From: Saccharothrix sp. HUAS TT1
GTDB taxonomy: Bacteria; Actinomycetota; Actinomycetes; Mycobacteriales; Pseudonocardiaceae
Assembly (NCBI RefSeq): GCF_040744945.1
Contig: NZ_CP160453.1
Location: 5,270,001 to 5,334,000 of the forward strand
Length of the DNA: 64,000 bases
Reading direction: 5' to 3'
Both the position numbers and the translations under genes were made by a program. The notes beneath the pieces are model-generated. The model was not told where the DNA came from. It did no database searches and saw only the letters and a list, made by a program, of their open reading frames with translations. This document shows positions 1 to 11,700 of this stretch, piece after piece; position 1 is the first letter of the stretch; each line of letters opens with the position of its first letter.

Positions 1-1
1 G

Positions 2-3000
2 ATCACCCACGCGCTGATCCCGCCGTCGGTGCTGGCGACGGTGCCGGACCGGCCGTTCCCGGACCTGGACACGCTCGTCGTCGGCGGCGAGGCGTGCCCG
101 GCCGAGGTCGCCGCCCGGTGGGCGCGGACCTGCCGGCTGGTCAACGCCTACGGGCCGACCGAGGCCACGGTGGTGGTGTCGGTCAGCGACCCGGTGGAGC
201 CGGACGGCGGTGTTCCGGCGATCGGCAGGCCGATCGCCGGGCACCGGGTGTTCGTCCTGGACGGCGCACTGGCGCCGGTGCCGTCGGGCGCGGTGGGGGA
301 GTTGTACGTGGCCGGCCCCGGTCTGGCCCGGGGTTACCGGAATCGTTCCGGCCTGACCGCGCTGCGGTTCGTGGCGTGCCCGTTCGGTGTTCCGGGTGAG
401 CGGATGTACCGGACCGGGGATCTGGTGCGGTGGCGGGCGGACGGGCAGTTGGAGTTCGTCGGGCGGGCCGACGACCAGGTGAAGATCCGGGGTTACCGGA
501 TCGAGCCCGGCGAGGTCGAGGCGGCTCTCGCGGCCGCGCCCGGAGTGGCCCGGGCGGTCGTCATCGCCCGCCGCGAGCGGGGGACCGCCTACCTGGCCGC
601 CTACGTGGTGCCGGTCGCGGACGGACCGCCGGTCACGGCGAGCCGGCTGCGCGAGTGGGTCGCCGCGCGGCTGCCCCGGTACCTGGTGCCCACCGCGATC
701 ACCGTGCTGGCCGCGCTGCCGCTGCTGGCCAGCGGCAAGGTGGACCGGGCCGCGTTGCCCGCACCCGCGCGCCAACGGCCCGACACCGGGTTCGTCGCGC
801 CGCGCACCACCACCGAGCGGGTCGTGGCCGAGGTCTGGGCCGGTGTCCTGGGAGTCGACCGGGTCGGGGCCGAGGACAGCCTCTTCGACCTCGGGGGCGA
901 CTCGATCGCCGCGATGCGGGTCTCGTTCGCCCTGGCGCGGGACCACGGGCTGACGGTGCCGGCCGCCCGGTTGATGGCCGCGGCGACGGTCGCCGCCGTG
1001 GCCGGCCTCGCCCGCCCGGCCGGTGACCGGGCGCTCACCCCCACCACCGGTGCGACCGCGCCGATGTCCCCGGCGCAGCAACGGCTCTGGTTCCAGCACG
1101 AGCTCAGCCCGGACACCGCCGACTACAGCACACCGGTCGGCTACCGCTTGTCCGGCCCGCTCGACCCGGCCGCGCTCGCCACCGCGCTCACCGGGCTGGT
1201 CGAGCGGCACGAGGCGTTGCGCACCACGTTCGACTGGCTCGACGGGCACGGCGTCCAGACCGTCCGCCCGGCGCCACCGGCCGTGCTGGGGTTCGCCGAC
1301 CTGTCGGACCTGCCGGCCGACCGGCGGGAGACCGGGCTGGCGGACTGCCTGGCCGACGAGGTCGAGCGCCCGTTCGACCTGCGCACCGGCCCCCTGTTCC
1401 GGGCGCTGCTGGTCCGGTGCGCGCCCGAGGAGCACGTGCTGGTGCTCAACGCGCACCACATCGTGTCCGACGGCTGGTCGGTGGGCGTCCTCGCCCGCGA
1501 CCTGGGGCCGCTCTACGAGGCGGCCCGCCGCCGTGCGCGCGCGGACCTGCCGGCGCCGCCGGTGCGCTACGCGGACGTCGCCGCGTGGCAGCGGGACTCG
1601 GTGTCCGGTCCGGCGTTCGCCGACCGGCTGGCGTACTGGCGGGACCGGCTGGACGGCTTGCGCCCGCTGCGACTGTCCACGGCGGACACCGCGGGAGGAC
1701 CCGGCACGCCGCGGGGCGGCGTCCACCGGTTCCACGTCCCGGACGAGGTGGTGGTCGGGCTCGAACTGCTCGGCCGGCGCTCCGGCGCCACGCTGTTCAC
1801 GGTGCTGGCCGCCGCGGTCACCGCGCTGCTGGCCCGGCACACCGGGCGGCGGGACGTCGCGATCGGCACCGCGACCACCGGGCGCACCCGGCCGGAACTC
1901 GCGGACGTGGTCGGCTTCTTCGTCAACACGGTGGTGCTGCGGTCGCAGGTCGAACCGACGGCCTCGTTCGAGGACCACCTCGGCGCGGTCCGGGACACCG
2001 TGCTGAGCGCCTTCGAGCACGAGGACGTGCCGTTCGACCAGGTCGTGGAGCTGCTGGCACCCGAGCGGACCGGGGGTGGCAACCCGCTGGTCCAGGTCAT
2101 GCTGGTGCTGCAGAACGCGCCGGCCGAACCTCCCGCGCTCGGCGGGGTCGCCGCGGCGGAACTGGTCCTGCCGCAGCCGTTCGCGCTGTTCGACCTCACC
2201 ATCGAGCTGTGGCGCCGGCCGTACGGGCTCGACGGCGCCCTCACCTACCGCTCGGACCTGTTCGACGAGGACTGGGCCGCCCGGCTGACCGGGCACCTGA
2301 TGACCCTGGTGCGCGGGGTGGTGGCCGATCCGGGTCGGCGGGTGGGGGAGTTGCCGCTGTTGTCCGTCGAGGAGCGTCGGGCGTTGCTGGCCATGGGGAG
2401 TGGTCTGGTGACGTCGTTTCCTCGGGATGTCGGTGTGCATGGGGTTGTTGAGGGGCATGCTCGGGTTCGGCCGGATGCGGTTGCGGTGGTGCACGGCGAT
2501 GTCGTGCTGACCTACGGGGAGCTGGACAGCCGGGCCGCGCGGTTGGCGGAGCACCTGCGGCGGTTGGAGGTCCGTCGGGGTTCGCTGGTGGTGCTGTCGT
2601 TGCACCGGGATGTCGACCTCGTGGTGGGCATCCTGGGGATCATGAAGGCGGGTGCGGCTTACGTTCCGGTTGATCCGGATTATCCGGTTGATCGGATTGC
2701 GGTCATGGTGGCGGATGTGGGTGCGCGGGTGGTGTTGACGCAGGAGCGTTTCCGTGACCGCTTCACTGATGTCGGTGCTGGTGCGGGTGGTGTGTCCGTG
2801 GTTTGTCTGGATGTGGATTGGTCGGTGATCGAGCGGTGTCCTGATGATCTTCCGTCGTGCGCTGTGTCGGGTGATGATCTGGCGTGTGTGTTGTTCACGT
2901 CGGGTTCGACGGGTGTGTCGAAGGGTGTGGCGTCGTCGCACGGGGCGGTTTTGCGGACTTTTTTCGGTCAGGATTACATCCGGTTCGGGCCGGATGAGGT

Positions 3001-6000
3001 GGTGGTGCAGAGTGCGCCGATCTGGTGGGATGGTTTGGCGTTGGAGTTGTGGTCGGTGTTGTTGCACGGTGGCACGAGTGTTCTCCAGAGTGGACAGACC
3101 CCGGACGCCGACGAAATAGCCGCCCTCGTGGCGCGGCACAAGGTGACGACGGTCCTGCTGCCCGCCAGCCTGTTCAACGCGATGGTGGATCACTACCCGG
3201 GTGTGTTCGACGCGGTGGGGCAGGTGATGACGGGCGGGCAAGTCGCGTCGTTGCGGCACATGCGGCGGGCGCGGGCCGAGCACCCGGATGTGTTGCTGCT
3301 CAACGGGTACGGCCCGGTGGAGAGCATGGTCTTCGTCACCTGCCACCACGTCGGCGAGGAGGTCCACACCGATCACACCGTGCCGGTCGGTCGGCCGATC
3401 GCGAACACGTCGATGCACGTGTTGGACGATCGGTTGCGGTTGGTGCCGGTGGGTGTGACCGGTGAGTTGTACGTGTCCGGTGCGGGGTTGGCGTGGGGGT
3501 ACTGGAATCGTTTCGGGTTGACCGCGTCGCGGTTCGTGGCGTGTCCGTTCGGCGCTCCCGGCGAGCGGATGTATCGCACCGGAGATTTGGTGCGGTGGCG
3601 GGCGGACGGGCAGTTGGAGTTCGTCGGGCGGGCCGACGACCAGGTGAAGATCCGCGGTTACCGGATCGAGCCGGGCGAGGTCCAGGCGGTGCTGGTCGAG
3701 GCCGAGGGCGTCGACCAGGCGGTGGTCGTGGCGCACCACGACCACACCGGGGCGGCATCGCTCGCCGCGTACGCGGTGCCCGCGGGCCCGGTGTCGGCGC
3801 CGGAGTTGCGGGCGTGGTTGGAGCGCAGGCTGCCCCGGTACATGGTGCCCTCGACGTTCACCCTCGTGGACCGGATCCCGCTGCTGGACAACGGGAAGGT
3901 CGACCGCGATGCCCTGCCGGCGCCGGACCGGCGAGCGGCCGAGGAACCGGTGGCCCCGCGCACGGACGCCGAACGCGTGCTGGCCGACGCGTGGCGCCGG
4001 GCGCTGGGCGTGGCCGAGGTCGGGGTCCACGACAACTTCTTCGACCTCGGCGGCGACTCGATCCTCAGCCTCCAGGTCGTCGCCGCCGCGCGGGCCGCCG
4101 GCCTGCACCTCACCTCCCGGGACGTGTTCACCCACCAGACCATCGCCGCGCTGGCCGGTCACACCGCCACCGGCCCGCGACCCGCCCTCCCCGCGACCGG
4201 CGACCCGGCCGGTGACGCCCCGCTGACCCCGATCCAGCACTGGTTCTTCGACCGGTACCGGCCCGACACCCCGTTCCACCAGTACGTGGTGGCCGACCTC
4301 GACCCGGACGTCGACCCGACCGCCCTGGACACCGCCCTGGCCGCCCTGCTGGCCCGGCACGACGCGCTGCGGACGACGTTCGGCGCCGACGGGCGGCAGC
4401 GAGTGGCCCCGGTCCCCGCCGGTCCCGTCCTCGCCGTCGACGACCGGGACGTGGCCACCGTGCTCGAAACCGCGCTGGCGTCCGGGGTGGACCTCGTCGC
4501 GGGACCGCTGCTGCGGGCCGTCCTGGTGGGCGCCGCCGCCGGTCGGCCCCGGCTGTTGCTCGCGGTGCACCACCTCGTGGTCGACGGCGTGTCCTGGCGC
4601 GTCCTGCTCGAAGACCTCGACCGCGCCTACCACCAGGCGGCCCGGGGCGAGCCGGTCGACCTCGGCACGCCGACCACCTCCTTCACCGACTGGGCCCGGC
4701 GGCTGGCCGACCACGTCGCGGCCGGGCGCCTGGACGACGAGATCCCGTACTGGACCGACCCTGCCCGGCGCACCGCGGCCCAAGCCGTGCCCAGGCGAGG
4801 CGCCGCCACCCCCGCCGGCGCCACCCGCGTGATCACCGCGGAACTCGACCCGACCACCACGCGGGCCCTGCTCCACGACGTCCCGCGCGTCTACCGCACG
4901 ACGGTCAACGACGTGCTGCTGACCGCGCTGGCGCGGGTGCTGACCGCGTCGAGCGGGCGGGACCGGGTGCTCATCGGCATGGAGGGCCACGGGCGGGAGC
5001 CGATCCTCGACGTCGACGTGTCCCGCACGGTCGGCTGGTTCACCACGCACTTCCCGCTGGTGCTCGACGCCGTTCGGGACGGCGGGTGGGGCGCCGCGCT
5101 CAAGGCGACCAAGGAGCAGGTCCACCAGGTCCCGCGGCACGGCCTGGGCTACGGGGCGCTGCGCCACCTGCGCGCCGATCCCGTCACCGACCTCGCCGCC
5201 GACCCGTACCCCGAGGTCTGCTTCAACTACCTCGGGCGGTTCACGCCGCCGCGCGGCGGCCTGTTCACCTCGGTGTCCCCGATCGGCCTGCACCAGGACC
5301 CGGCCGCGCCCCGTCCGCACCTGCTCGACGTGGTGGGCGCGGTCGAGCGGGACCGGCTCGGCTTCAGCTGGACCTACCTGGCGGAGGTCTACGACGACGA
5401 GGTGGTCGGGACGCTCGCGACGGACCTGGTCGCGGCGCTGCGCGAGATCGTCGAGCACTGCGCCGAGGCCGGCGCCGGCGGGCGGACGCCGTCGGACTTC
5501 CCGCTCGTCGCCCTCGACCAGCCCGCGGTGGACGGCCTGGTCGGGGACGGGCGCGCGGTGGCCGACGTCTTCCCACTGGCGCCGATGCAGGACGGGATGC
5601 TGTTCCACGCGCTGCTGGACCCCGACTCGCGCCCCTACCTGGAGCAGCTGTCGCTGGTGCTGGACGGGGTGACCCGACCGCACCTGTTCGACCTCGCCTG
5701 GCAGCGAGTGGTGGACCGGACGCCCGCGCTGCGCACCGCCGTGGTGTGGCAGGGCGTTCCGCGGCCGGTCCAGGTGGTCCGGGTCGAGGTCCGGGCGCCG
5801 GTCACCCACGCCGACTGGCGCGGGCTCACCGAGGCCGACCGGGAACGCCGGCTCGCCGACCACCTCGACGCCGACCGCGCGGCCGGTGTCGAGCTCGACG
5901 CCGCGCCGCTGTTCCGGGTCGTGGTCTTCCGCCTCACCGACGACCGCGTCCACCTCCTGTGGACCCTCCACCACGTCGTGCTGGACGGGTGGAGCGTGAT

Positions 6001-8716
6001 GGCGGTCCTGTCCGAGGTGTTCGCGGAGTACGCCGCGCTCGCCGGCGGCAGCCGGGTCACCCCCGGGAACCGCCCGCCCTACCGGGACTACGTCGCCTGG
6101 CAACTGGCCCAGGACGCCGAGGTCGCGATGCGCCACTGGCGCGGTGTGCTGGCGGGCTTCACCGAGCCGGTCCCGCTGCCCTACGACCGGCCGCCGGGCC
6201 GGGGGCACCGCGTCTACTCCCACGCCGCGCGGCGGTTCGAGCTCCCCACCGAGGTCTCCGACCGGCTGACCGCGTTCACCCGGCGGGCCAGGGTCACGGT
6301 GAACACGCTCGTGCAGGGCGTGTGGGCGCTGCTGCTGGCGCGCTACGGCGGCCGGGCCGACGTGTGCTTCGGCGCCACGGTCTCGGGCCGCCCGCCGGAG
6401 CTGCCCGGCGTCGACTCGATGATCGGCCTGCTCATCAACACGCTGCCGGTGCGGGTGACCGTCGGCGGGGACGACCTGGCCGGGTGGCTGCGGGAACTCC
6501 AGGACCGGCAGGTCGAGTCCCGGCAGTACGAGTACGTCCCGCTCGCCGACATCCAGGCCGTGAGCGAGGTCCCCACCGGGGCGCGGCTGTTCGACAGCGT
6601 GGTGGTGTTCGAGAACTACCCGATCGACGCCGACCTGGCCGCGGCGCACGGCCTCACGCTGCGCTCGGTCACCGGGAAGACCGGCACCAACTACCCGATC
6701 ACCCTGGTCGCCTACCCCGGCGCGCCGCTGTCGTTCCTGGTGCACTTCGACCCCGCGCTGTTCGACGAGCCGACCGTCGACCGGCTCGTCGGGCACCTCC
6801 GGGCGCTGTTCGAGGGGATCGCCGCCGACCCGGACCGGTCGCCCGACCGGTTGCCGGTGCTGTCCGACGCGGAGCACCGGACACTCGTGCGGCGGTGGAA
6901 CGCCACCGACCCCGGCCACCCGGCCGGGCTGTGCGTGCACGAGCTGGTGGCCGGGCACGCGCGGACGACGCCGGACGCGGTGGCCGTGGCGCACGGGGCG
7001 GACACCCTGACCTACGCCGGGCTGGAGGCCCGGGCGAACCGCCTCGCGCACCACCTGGTGCGGCTGGGCGTCGGCCCGGGTGCGGTGGTCGGTGTCCTGC
7101 TGGACCGCGGCCTGGACCTGGTCGTCGGGCTGCTGGGAGTGCTCAAGGCGGGTGGCGCGTACCTGCCGATCGACCCGGCGTACCCGGCCGAGCGGCTGGC
7201 CGTCATGGTCGCCGACGCGGCCCCGGCCGTGGTGCTGACGCACAGCCGCCACGCCCACCGCCTCGACGGGACGCCCGCCCGGGTCGTGCCCGTGGACCGG
7301 GAGCACCCCGACGGCGACCCGGTCGCGCCGCCCGCCGTGCCGGTGACCCCGAACGACCTCGCCTACGTCATCTTCACCTCCGGCTCCACCGGTCGACCCA
7401 AGGGCGTGCTGATCGAGCACCGGTCCCTGGTCAACACCGTGCTCGCGTCCGCGTCCCGGTTCGGAACCGGGCCGGGGGTCCGGGTGCTGCAGCTGTTCTC
7501 GATGAGCTTCGACGGCGGCACCTGGGACGTGTTCCGCGCGTTGGCCTCCGGCGCCACGCTCTGCCTCGCCCGACCGGGGGACAGCACGACCTGGCTGGCC
7601 GACCAGCTGCGAGCCGACCGGATCAGCGAGGTGGCGCTGCCGCCCGCGCTGCTGGGGACCGTCGACCCGGACGCCGTGCCCGGCCTGCGGGTCGTCGCGG
7701 TCGGCGGCGACGTCTGCCCACCCGACCTGGTCGCGGCGTGGGCCGGCGACCGTCGGCTGCTCAACTGCTACGGCCCGACCGAGACCGCCATCGCGGCCAC
7801 CGCGTTCGAGGCGGTCCCGGCAGGGGAGGCGTCCGGCGCCGGCCGGGTGCCCATCGGCCGCCCGCTGGCCGGCGTGCGGGTCTACGTGCTCGACGCCGCG
7901 CTGCGGCCGGCGCCGGTCGGGGTGCCCGGCGAGCTGTACGTCGGCGGCGCGGGCGTCGGGCGCGGGTACGTCGGACGTCCCGCGCTGACCGCCGAGCGGT
8001 TCGTGGCCGATCCGTTCGGCCCGCCCGGCTCCCGGCTGTACCGCACCGGGGACGTGACCCGCTGGCGGGCGGACGGGAACCTGGAGTTCCTGGGGCGGGC
8101 CGACCGGCAGGTCCAGGTGCGCGGTCACCGGATCGAGCCGGGCGAGATCGAGCACGCGTTGCTGGCCCACCCCGGTGTCGCGGCGGCCGCGGTCGTCCTG
8201 TGGCGGGACGACGCGGGCCCGGCCCGGTTGGTGGCCTACGTGGCGCCGCCGCCGGGGACACCCGCCCCGTCCCCGGCCGACCTGCGCGACCTGCTCGCCG
8301 CATCGCTGCCCCAGCACCTGGTGCCCGCCCAGGTCGTGCCGCTCACCGCGCTCCCGTCGACCCCCAACGGGAAGCTCGACCGCGACGCCCTGCCCGACCC
8401 GCGCCCCACCCGACCGGCGGCGGCCCGTCCGGCCAACCCCACCGAGCGGGCGATGCTGCGCGTCTGGGCCGAAGTCCTGGGCGTCGAGCCCTCGGGACCG
8501 GACGCCGACTTCCTCGAACTCGGCGGCGACTCGATCCTCGTCCTCCGCCTGGTGGCCAGGGTGTCCGCCGCCTTCGGGGTCGCGCTCTCGCCGCGCGAGG
8601 TCTTCGACAACCCGACCGTCGCCGCGCTGAGCGACACCGTCCGGCAGAAGGTCTTCGCGCTGGTCGAGGACCTGGCGACCGCCGGCGACCAGCCACGAGC
8701 AGGAGGCACGACATGA
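2..8716 (+). CDS. Non-ribosomal peptide synthetase, 5'-partial: (A)-T-C-A-T-E-C-A-T
   Basis: Multimodular NRPS; the reading frame is open from base 2, so the true start lies upstream. Approximate domain positions are: C-terminal half of an A domain 2-790 (NAYGPTE, YRTGDL, final Lys in SGKVDR); T 800-1010 (LGGDSI); C 1063-2330 (HHIVSDG); A 2430-3930; T 3960-4160; E 4220-5480 ([22 protein letters not shown]); C 5560-6840 (HHVVLDG, position after E implies a D-accepting C domain); A 6935-8390; T 8440-8640; then a short tail that may dock to the next protein. Aligned to GrsA numbering, the second A domain has D235 G236 L239 L278 M299 G301 G322 V330 F331 and the third D235 G236 W239 A278 A299 G301 C322 I330 A331. 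I do not match either code to a substrate with confidence. The stop overlaps the next start as ATGA. Confidence 0.95.
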   Translation: MTHALIPPSVLATVPDRPFPDLDTLVVGGEACPAEVAARWARTCRLVNAYGPTEATVVVSVSDPVEPDGGVPAIGRPIAGHRVFVLDGALAPVPSGAVGELYVAGPGLARGYRNRSGLTALRFVACPFGVPGERMYRTGDLVRWRADGQLEFVGRADDQVKIRGYRIEPGEVEAALAAAPGVARAVVIARRERGTAYLAAYVVPVADGPPVTASRLREWVAARLPRYLVPTAITVLAALPLLASGKVDRAALPAPARQRPDTGFVAPRTTTERVVAEVWAGVLGVDRVGAEDSLFDLGGDSIAAMRVSFALARDHGLTVPAARLMAAATVAAVAGLARPAGDRALTPTTGATAPMSPAQQRLWFQHELSPDTADYSTPVGYRLSGPLDPAALATALTGLVERHEALRTTFDWLDGHGVQTVRPAPPAVLGFADLSDLPADRRETGLADCLADEVERPFDLRTGPLFRALLVRCAPEEHVLVLNAHHIVSDGWSVGVLARDLGPLYEAARRRARADLPAPPVRYADVAAWQRDSVSGPAFADRLAYWRDRLDGLRPLRLSTADTAGGPGTPRGGVHRFHVPDEVVVGLELLGRRSGATLFTVLAAAVTALLARHTGRRDVAIGTATTGRTRPELADVVGFFVNTVVLRSQVEPTASFEDHLGAVRDTVLSAFEHEDVPFDQVVELLAPERTGGGNPLVQVMLVLQNAPAEPPALGGVAAAELVLPQPFALFDLTIELWRRPYGLDGALTYRSDLFDEDWAARLTGHLMTLVRGVVADPGRRVGELPLLSVEERRALLAMGSGLVTSFPRDVGVHGVVEGHARVRPDAVAVVHGDVVLTYGELDSRAARLAEHLRRLEVRRGSLVVLSLHRDVDLVVGILGIMKAGAAYVPVDPDYPVDRIAVMVADVGARVVLTQERFRDRFTDVGAGAGGVSVVCLDVDWSVIERCPDDLPSCAVSGDDLACVLFTSGSTGVSKGVASSHGAVLRTFFGQDYIRFGPDEVVVQSAPIWWDGLALELWSVLLHGGTSVLQSGQTPDADEIAALVARHKVTTVLLPASLFNAMVDHYPGVFDAVGQVMTGGQVASLRHMRRARAEHPDVLLLNGYGPVESMVFVTCHHVGEEVHTDHTVPVGRPIANTSMHVLDDRLRLVPVGVTGELYVSGAGLAWGYWNRFGLTASRFVACPFGAPGERMYRTGDLVRWRADGQLEFVGRADDQVKIRGYRIEPGEVQAVLVEAEGVDQAVVVAHHDHTGAASLAAYAVPAGPVSAPELRAWLERRLPRYMVPSTFTLVDRIPLLDNGKVDRDALPAPDRRAAEEPVAPRTDAERVLADAWRRALGVAEVGVHDNFFDLGGDSILSLQVVAAARAAGLHLTSRDVFTHQTIAALAGHTATGPRPALPATGDPAGDAPLTPIQHWFFDRYRPDTPFHQYVVADLDPDVDPTALDTALAALLARHDALRTTFGADGRQRVAPVPAGPVLAVDDRDVATVLETALASGVDLVAGPLLRAVLVGAAAGRPRLLLAVHHLVVDGVSWRVLLEDLDRAYHQAARGEPVDLGTPTTSFTDWARRLADHVAAGRLDDEIPYWTDPARRTAAQAVPRRGAATPAGATRVITAELDPTTTRALLHDVPRVYRTTVNDVLLTALARVLTASSGRDRVLIGMEGHGREPILDVDVSRTVGWFTTHFPLVLDAVRDGGWGAALKATKEQVHQVPRHGLGYGALRHLRADPVTDLAADPYPEVCFNYLGRFTPPRGGLFTSVSPIGLHQDPAAPRPHLLDVVGAVERDRLGFSWTYLAEVYDDEVVGTLATDLVAALREIVEHCAEAGAGGRTPSDFPLVALDQPAVDGLVGDGRAVADVFPLAPMQDGMLFHALLDPDSRPYLEQLSLVLDGVTRPHLFDLAWQRVVDRTPALRTAVVWQGVPRPVQVVRVEVRAPVTHADWRGLTEADRERRLADHLDADRAAGVELDAAPLFRVVVFRLTDDRVHLLWTLHHVVLDGWSVMAVLSEVFAEYAALAGGSRVTPGNRPPYRDYVAWQLAQDAEVAMRHWRGVLAGFTEPVPLPYDRPPGRGHRVYSHAARRFELPTEVSDRLTAFTRRARVTVNTLVQGVWALLLARYGGRADVCFGATVSGRPPELPGVDSMIGLLINTLPVRVTVGGDDLAGWLRELQDRQVESRQYEYVPLADIQAVSEVPTGARLFDSVVVFENYPIDADLAAAHGLTLRSVTGKTGTNYPITLVAYPGAPLSFLVHFDPALFDEPTVDRLVGHLRALFEGIAADPDRSPDRLPVLSDAEHRTLVRRWNATDPGHPAGLCVHELVAGHARTTPDAVAVAHGADTLTYAGLEARANRLAHHLVRLGVGPGAVVGVLLDRGLDLVVGLLGVLKAGGAYLPIDPAYPAERLAVMVADAAPAVVLTHSRHAHRLDGTPARVVPVDREHPDGDPVAPPAVPVTPNDLAYVIFTSGSTGRPKGVLIEHRSLVNTVLASASRFGTGPGVRVLQLFSMSFDGGTWDVFRALASGATLCLARPGDSTTWLADQLRADRISEVALPPALLGTVDPDAVPGLRVVAVGGDVCPPDLVAAWAGDRRLLNCYGPTETAIAATAFEAVPAGEASGAGRVPIGRPLAGVRVYVLDAALRPAPVGVPGELYVGGAGVGRGYVGRPALTAERFVADPFGPPGSRLYRTGDVTRWRADGNLEFLGRADRQVQVRGHRIEPGEIEHALLAHPGVAAAAVVLWRDDAGPARLVAYVAPPPGTPAPSPADLRDLLAASLPQHLVPAQVVPLTALPSTPNGKLDRDALPDPRPTRPAAARPANPTERAMLRVWAEVLGVEPSGPDADFLELGGDSILVLRLVARVSAAFGVALSPREVFDNPTVAALSDTVRQKVFALVEDLATAGDQPRAGGTT
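2311..3730 (+). repeat. A-domain cassette, copy 1 (near-identical to 10107-11520)
   Basis: This stretch covers the end of a C domain through the A8 region of the A domain and is nearly identical in DNA to the copy in the second NRPS gene. Long runs match base for base, including third codon positions. A block near 2550-2645 differs, and identity resumes at 2648. Part of it (about 2640-3080) uses many T-ending codons, unlike the strongly C/G-ending codons around it. Both features point to recent duplication or gene conversion. Confidence 0.8.
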
Positions 8717-11700
8717 CGACCTCGTCGGCGGACGACGCGCGGATGGCTGCCCTCCCCGAGCACGTCCGCGAACTGCTGCTCCGCAGGCTGGCGGGCGAGG
8801 CGGACGACGTGGCCGGTGCGGACGCGACGGCCACCATCACCAGGGCGCCGGACGGCGGCCCGCCGCCGCTGTCGTTCGGCCAGCGGCGGCTGTGGTTCCT
8901 GCACACCCTGGACCCCGACGACACCTCGTACAACTCGACGGTGGCGCTGAGGCTGACCGGACGGCTCGACGAGCGGGCGCTCGGCCGCGCGCTCGACGCG
9001 CTGGTCCACCGGCACGAGACGCTGCGCACCACCTTCCTGTCCACCGACGGCACCGTCACCCCGGTCGTCCAGCCGCCCGACGGCCAGCCGATCACGACGA
9101 TCGACCTGACCGAGCTGGACCGCGCGGAGTTGGCCGCCGAGCTGGACGAACAGCTCCGCGCCGAGACGGGGCTCGCGTTCGACCTGGTGCGCGGACCGGT
9201 GCTGCGGGCGACCCTGCTGCGGCTCGACCCGGAGGAGCACGTCCTCGTGCTGGCCGTGCACCACATCGCGATCGACGGGTGGTCGTTCGGGGTGCTCGTG
9301 CGGGAGCTGGGCGCCCTGTACGCCGACCCGCACGCGGCCCCGACCGGGCCGCGGGTCCGGTACGCGGACTTCGCCGCGTGGCAGCGGGACCGGCTCGCGG
9401 GACCGGACGGGGTCCGGCTGCTCGACTACTGGCGCGAGCGGCTGGCCGGGATGTCGGTGCTCGAACTGCCGACCGAACGGCCCCGCCCCGCGGTCGAGTC
9501 GTCGCGCGGCGCGGTGCACCACTTCCAGGTCCCGACCGAGGTCGCGGTCGCGCTGCGGCGGCTCGGCCGCGAGTGCGGCGCGACCCTGTTCACCGTGCTG
9601 ACCGCGGCCTGGCAGGTGCTGCTGGCGCGCTACTGCGGCCGGCGCGACGTCGCGGTGGGCACCGTCACCTCCGGGCGCGGGCACCCCGACCTCGACGAGG
9701 TGGTGGGGTTCTTCGTCAACACCGTCGTCCTGCGGTCCGACGTGGACGAGGAGCAGCCGTTCCGGCGCTTCCTCGCCTCGGTGCGCGAGGTGGTGCTCGG
9801 CGCGTTCGAGCACGACGAGCTGCCGTTCGAGAAGCTGGTGGAGGTGCTCGCCCCGGAGCGCATCGCCGGCCGCACACCGCTGGTGCGGACCATGGTCGTG
9901 CTGCAGAACGCGCCGCGGGCCGCAGCCGGCCTCCCCGACCTGCGCGTCGACGAGATCGCCATCCCCGCGACGTCGGTCAACTTCGAGGTGATGCTCGAAT
10001 TCACCGAGCACGACGACCGGTTGGAAGGCGCGCTGTTCTACCGGACCGAGCTGTTCGGGGCGCAGTGGGCGCGCCACTGCGCCGAGCACCTGGTGACCTT
10101 GCTGCGCGGGGTGGTCGCGGACCCGGGTCGGCGGGTGGGGGAGTTGCCGCTGTTGTCCGTTGAGGAGCGTCGGGCGTTGTTGGCGGTGGGGCGTGGTCCG
10201 GTGACGTCGTTTCCTCGGGATGTCGGTGTGCATGGGGTTGTCGAGGGGCATGCTCGGGTTCGGCCGGATGCGGTTGCGGTGGTGCACGGCGATGTCGTGC
10301 TGACCTATGGAGAGCTGGACAGCCGGGCCGCCCGGCTGGCCGCCTACCTCACCGGCCTCGGGGTCGGGCGCGGGTCGAGGGTCGTGCTGTCGCCGCACCG
10401 CGGTGTCGAGCTGGTCGTGGGCATCCTCGCCGTGCTGAAGGCGGGTGCGGCTTACGTTCCGGTTGATCCGGATTATCCGGTTGATCGGATCGCGTTCATG
10501 GTGGCGGATGTGGGTGCGCGGGTGGTGTTGACGCAGGAGCGTTTCCGTGACCGCTTCAGCGGCATTGGCGCGGGTGGTGTTTTGGTGGTTTGTCTTGATT
10601 CGGATTGGTCGGTGATCGAGCGGTGTCCTGATGATCTTCCGTCGTGCGCTGTGTCGGGTGGTGATCTGGCGTGTGTGTTGTTCACGTCGGGTTCGACGGG
10701 TGTGTCGAAGGGTGTGGCGTCGTCGCACGGGGCGGTTTTGCGGACTTTTTTCGGTCAGGATTACATCCGGTTCGGGCCGGATGAGGTGGTGGTGCAGAGT
10801 GCGCCGATCTGGTGGGATGGTTTGGCGTTGGAGTTGTGGTCGGTGTTGTTGCACGGTGGCACGAGCGTTCTCCAGAGTGGGCAGACACCGGACGCCGACG
10901 AGATCGAGAGGTTGGTGGCGCGGCACAAGGTGACGACGGTCCTGCTGCCCGCCAGCCTGTTCAACGCGATGGTGGATCACTACCCGGGTGTGTTCGACGC
11001 GGTGGGGCAGGTGATGACCGGTGGTCAGGTCGCCTCTCTGCGGCACATGCGGCGGGCGCGGGCCGAGCACCCGGATGTGTTGCTGCTCAACGGGTACGGC
11101 CCGGTGGAGAGCATGGTCTTCACCCATTGCCACCACGTCGGCGAGGAAGTCCACACCGAGGACACCGTGCCGGTCGGCAGGACCATCGCCAATACCAGCG
11201 GGTACGTGCTGGACGATCGGTTGCGGTTGGTGCCGGTGGGCATGACCGGTGAGTTGTACGTGTCCGGCCCCGGTCTGGCGTGGGGGTACTGGAATCGCTT
11301 CGGCCTGACCGCGTCGCGGTTCGTGGCGTGTCCGTTCGGTGTTCCGGGTGAGCGGATGTATCGCACCGGAGATTTGGTGCGGTGGCGGGCGGACGGGCAG
11401 TTGGAGTTCGTCGGGCGGGCCGACGACCAGGTGAAGATCCGCGGTTACCGGATCGAGCCGGGCGAGGTCCAGGCGGTGCTGGTCGAGGCCGAGGGCGTCG
11501 ACCAGGCGGTGGTCGTGGCCCAGCGGGAGCCGGACGTCCTGCTCGCCTACGTCGTCCCCTCGGCCGGCGCCACCCCCTCGCCGAAGGAGCTGCGGGCACT
11601 GGTCGAACAGCGGCTGCCCCGGTACATGGTGCCCTCGGCGATCACCATCGTGGACCGGATCCCGTTGCTGGACAACGGGAAGGTCGACCGGGCCGCGCTG

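Noticed and set aside
5086-8712. Upstream extension of the second NRPS frame to 5086
   Set aside because: Bases 5086-8712 encode E, C, A and T domains in the first gene's frame; in this frame they read as Arg/Gly/Pro-rich noise. The coupled ATG at 8713 with AGGAGG is the start.
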